Below are positions 62,165-64,000 of a stretch of 64,000 nt of DNA, piece after piece. A program made the position numbers and the translations under genes. The stretch is from Diplolepis rosae (Eukaryota > Arthropoda > Insecta > Hymenoptera > Diplolepididae): positions 2,893,001 through 2,957,000 of the forward strand of contig JAPYXD010000698.1 in the NCBI GenBank assembly GCA_030998225.1. Reading direction: 5' to 3'. Within the stretch, counting starts at the first letter, position 1. Each line of letters opens with the position of its first letter. The notes beneath the pieces are model-generated. The model had not been told where the DNA came from, did no database searches, and saw nothing but the letters and a program-made list of their open reading frames with translations.

Positions 62165-64000
62165 TTTTTTTTTTTTTTTTTTGAGGAAGGGAGAAATGCT
62201 TTATGCACCGTCAAGGGGACTCCGCACCCCCCTGGTGTGTGGGACTCTGCTGCTCGCGCAGCCCTACCCACTAAAACTCCCTCCCTGTCGCTAGGCCATG
62301 GAATCCCACCCCGGGACCGCCGTTAGGCATTACTTCAGGGTGGGGGCCATCTATTGGCATCCTCTGCCTCTCCTTCTGGCTCCTTTCCTGCTATTAGCTG
62401 GTCCCGTCCGGTATGTCCTGCTTTTTCTTCCGCAGGACATCCCGGACGAAGCCAGCGACCGTCGTCCAATTTTTCCCGCCCTGGAGCATAACGCCAATGA
62501 TGTTGTCAGGCGATATCTGCCCCAGGGCAGTCTCCAGATCATGGCGCTCCTGCGCCCACCTTTCACACCTGAAAAAGGTGTGGAGGGCGTCGTCTTTGGG
62601 GTCCCCACAGTATAAGCACTGCGGGTCCCCTACCTTCCCCATTTTATGGAGGTACGAGCGGAAGAGCCCGTGTCCTGTCAGCATTTGCGTGAGGTAGTAG
62701 TCCACCTCACCATGCCGACGATGGAACCACGGGGACAGCTCGCCAATAAGCTTCGCCGTCCATCTTCCGCGCGTATCCTCCATCCAGCGTCCTTGCCAGG
62801 CGCATAGCGCCTGGTCTCTTGCGATTTGGCGGCTTCTTGTATGGCCGAGTGTGCCCTTCGATTGGTGGACAAACTTTCGGCCCTGAGCCAGTAGGTCCAC
62901 GGGGATCACCCCCGCGATGACCAGGACGGCAGCCTCCGAGACCGTGCGATACGAGCACGCCACGCGGAGGGCTCCCCTTCTCTGTACAGCTGCCAGGCGT
63001 TTGCGGTACTTTTCGTACCGCATACTGTCTGCCCAGACTTCGGCACCGTAGAGCATAATGGACTCGGCAGCACGAAGCAACAGGCGCCTCACGCAGGGTC
63101 GAGGACCAACAATGTTGGCCATCACCCTGCTGAGAGACGCCGTCACCTCCGCCGCCTTGTCCGCCCCCCTTCGTATTTGTTCCCAGAAGGTGAGCTTCGT
63201 ATCTAGCATCACCCCCAGGTATTTTACAGCCACCTTAGTCTGGGTTGTGACATTGCCCACCCGTACAGGGAACAAGCGGGGAATCCTCTTCTGCGTGAGG
63301 AGCACGATCTCGGTTTTCGCCATCGCTAGCTCCAACCCGTGGTCTAGCATCCAGCGGCGAACACGGCACATTACCTGACCGAGACGCAGTTGGGCAGCCT
63401 CTACATCCCTTGCGGAGATGAGAGCCGCCACGTCGTCCGCGTACCCGATCAGGAAGCAGCCATCAGGCATTTCCATGCGAAGGATCCCGTCATAGGAGGC
63501 GTTCCATATGTCGGGACCCAGGATAGAGCCTTGGGCCGCTCCCGCCGTGAGCTCTTTGCGTCTTGGGCCATCCTCTGTATCATAGACAATGAAGCGGTCC
63601 TTCAAATAGTCTCCGATAAGTCGGAGAAGGTACTGGGGTACCTGGAAGTCCCGCTTCAGAGTCTTCAGCGCGTCAACCCACCTCACGGAATTGAAGGCAT
63701 TTCTGACGTCTAGCGTCGCCAAGAGGCAGACGGGTCTGGAGTAATGGTTACCCCTCTCCGCGCTCTTGGCAGCCTTCACTACCTCCTGGAGAGCATCTAC
63801 GGTGGACCTACCCGTCCGAAAGCCGTATTGCCTCTCGGACAGGTCTCCGGCCGCTTTCAGCGCGGCTTGGAGACGCGGTCTCACCAGCTTCTCCAGGAGC
63901 TTCCCGGCAGTGTCCAGCATGCACAGAGGTCTGTAAGACGACGGCGCATCTACTGGTCCTTTGCCCTTGCCTATCAGCACAAGCCTCGCCTCCTTCCAGC
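62165..64000 (-). mobile_element. Non-LTR retrotransposon (LINE, R1-like clade), 3' part
   Basis: An uninterrupted T18 tract (62165-62182) is the poly(A) tail of a minus-strand element, followed by a 3' UTR of about 210 bases and the RT frame, which stays open to the right edge. The interior is GC-rich compared with its surroundings, as expected for a young insertion. Confidence 0.9.
62394..64000 (-). CDS. LINE ORF2, reverse transcriptase C-terminal two thirds (partial)
   Basis: Continuous frame of more than 530 codons, entering from the right edge as WKEARLVLIGKGKG, so the true start is outside. RT blocks: SYRPLCMLDTAGKLLEKL, RQYGFRTGRSTVDAL, CLLATLDVRNAFNSVRW, GAAQGSILGPDIWN, the catalytic GYADDVAAL and VKYLGVMLD. 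C-terminus: a CLYCGDPKDDALHTFFRC zinc-knuckle-like motif of the R1/Jockey-type RT family, ending DIPDGTS. No stop or frameshift, so the element may be recently active. The apurinic endonuclease and ORF1 would lie beyond the window. Confidence 0.92.
   Translation of the reverse strand, partial: WKEARLVLIGKGKGPVDAPSSYRPLCMLDTAGKLLEKLVRPRLQAALKAAGDLSERQYGFRTGRSTVDALQEVVKAAKSAERGNHYSRPVCLLATLDVRNAFNSVRWVDALKTLKRDFQVPQYLLRLIGDYLKDRFIVYDTEDGPRRKELTAGAAQGSILGPDIWNASYDGILRMEMPDGCFLIGYADDVAALISARDVEAAQLRLGQVMCRVRRWMLDHGLELAMAKTEIVLLTQKRIPRLFPVRVGNVTTQTKVAVKYLGVMLDTKLTFWEQIRRGADKAAEVTASLSRVMANIVGPRPCVRRLLLRAAESIMLYGAEVWADSMRYEKYRKRLAAVQRRGALRVACSYRTVSEAAVLVIAGVIPVDLLAQGRKFVHQSKGTLGHTRSRQIARDQALCAWQGRWMEDTRGRWTAKLIGELSPWFHRRHGEVDYYLTQMLTGHGLFRSYLHKMGKVGDPQCLYCGDPKDDALHTFFRCERWAQERHDLETALGQISPDNIIGVMLQGGKNWTTVAGFVRDVLRKKKQDIPDGTS

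Noticed and set aside
62298..63713. Plus-strand frames opposite the LINE RT
   Set aside because: Shadows of the GC-rich RT coding frame.

Overview
The window is eukaryotic nuclear DNA. It is AT-rich, with GT-AG introns, AATAAA signals and dense transposon debris. The recognisable genes (Vps34, HIGD2A and a maleless/DHX9 helicase) and the transposon families point to an insect. Species or order cannot be fixed from the sequence, and no gene order recalled from a known genome was used.

Layout of the genic part. (1) 1-11071 (+): the 3' part of a very large gene that runs off the left edge, with AT-hook-like repeats, a 42-bp coding repeat and a Ser/Tyr-rich C-terminus. One intron (9271-9878) is visible. 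(2) 12976-18262 (-): a complete 10-exon Vps34 gene (884 aa), convergent with gene 1. (3) 20394-20810 (+): a two-exon HIG1-domain protein (97 aa). (4) 34269-39786 (+): a complete 8-exon maleless/DHX9 gene (1262 aa) with one GC-AG intron. Splice sites were placed by hand from reading phase and family conservation, and all phases close.

Everything else is mobile DNA in layers. 18.7-34.0 kb holds hAT-like, IS630/mariner-like, THAP/P-like and pogo-like remnants plus many foldback elements, several with clear target-site duplications (TSDs). Two P-superfamily elements in opposite orientation (30326-33484 and 40184-43220) bracket the helicase gene. 44-57 kb carries long inverted repeats, a Penelope-like retroelement (47.1-50.8 kb, minus strand) with RT, GIY-YIG and a candidate hammerhead ribozyme, and a hAT transposase broken by a mariner that is itself broken by a foldback. 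57.4-62.1 kb is a complex repeat with a 380-bp tandem array. 62.2-64.0 kb is the 3' part of an R1-like LINE, minus strand, running off the right edge.

The genes do not form a pathway: Vps34 acts in autophagy and endosomal traffic, HIGD2A in respiratory-chain assembly, and the helicase in nuclear RNA biology. Gene 1 looks nuclear and DNA-binding but is unidentified. The most notable features are the hammerhead-bearing Penelope element, the nested transposon stacks whose empty sites can be read inside the window, and the modular gene 1.
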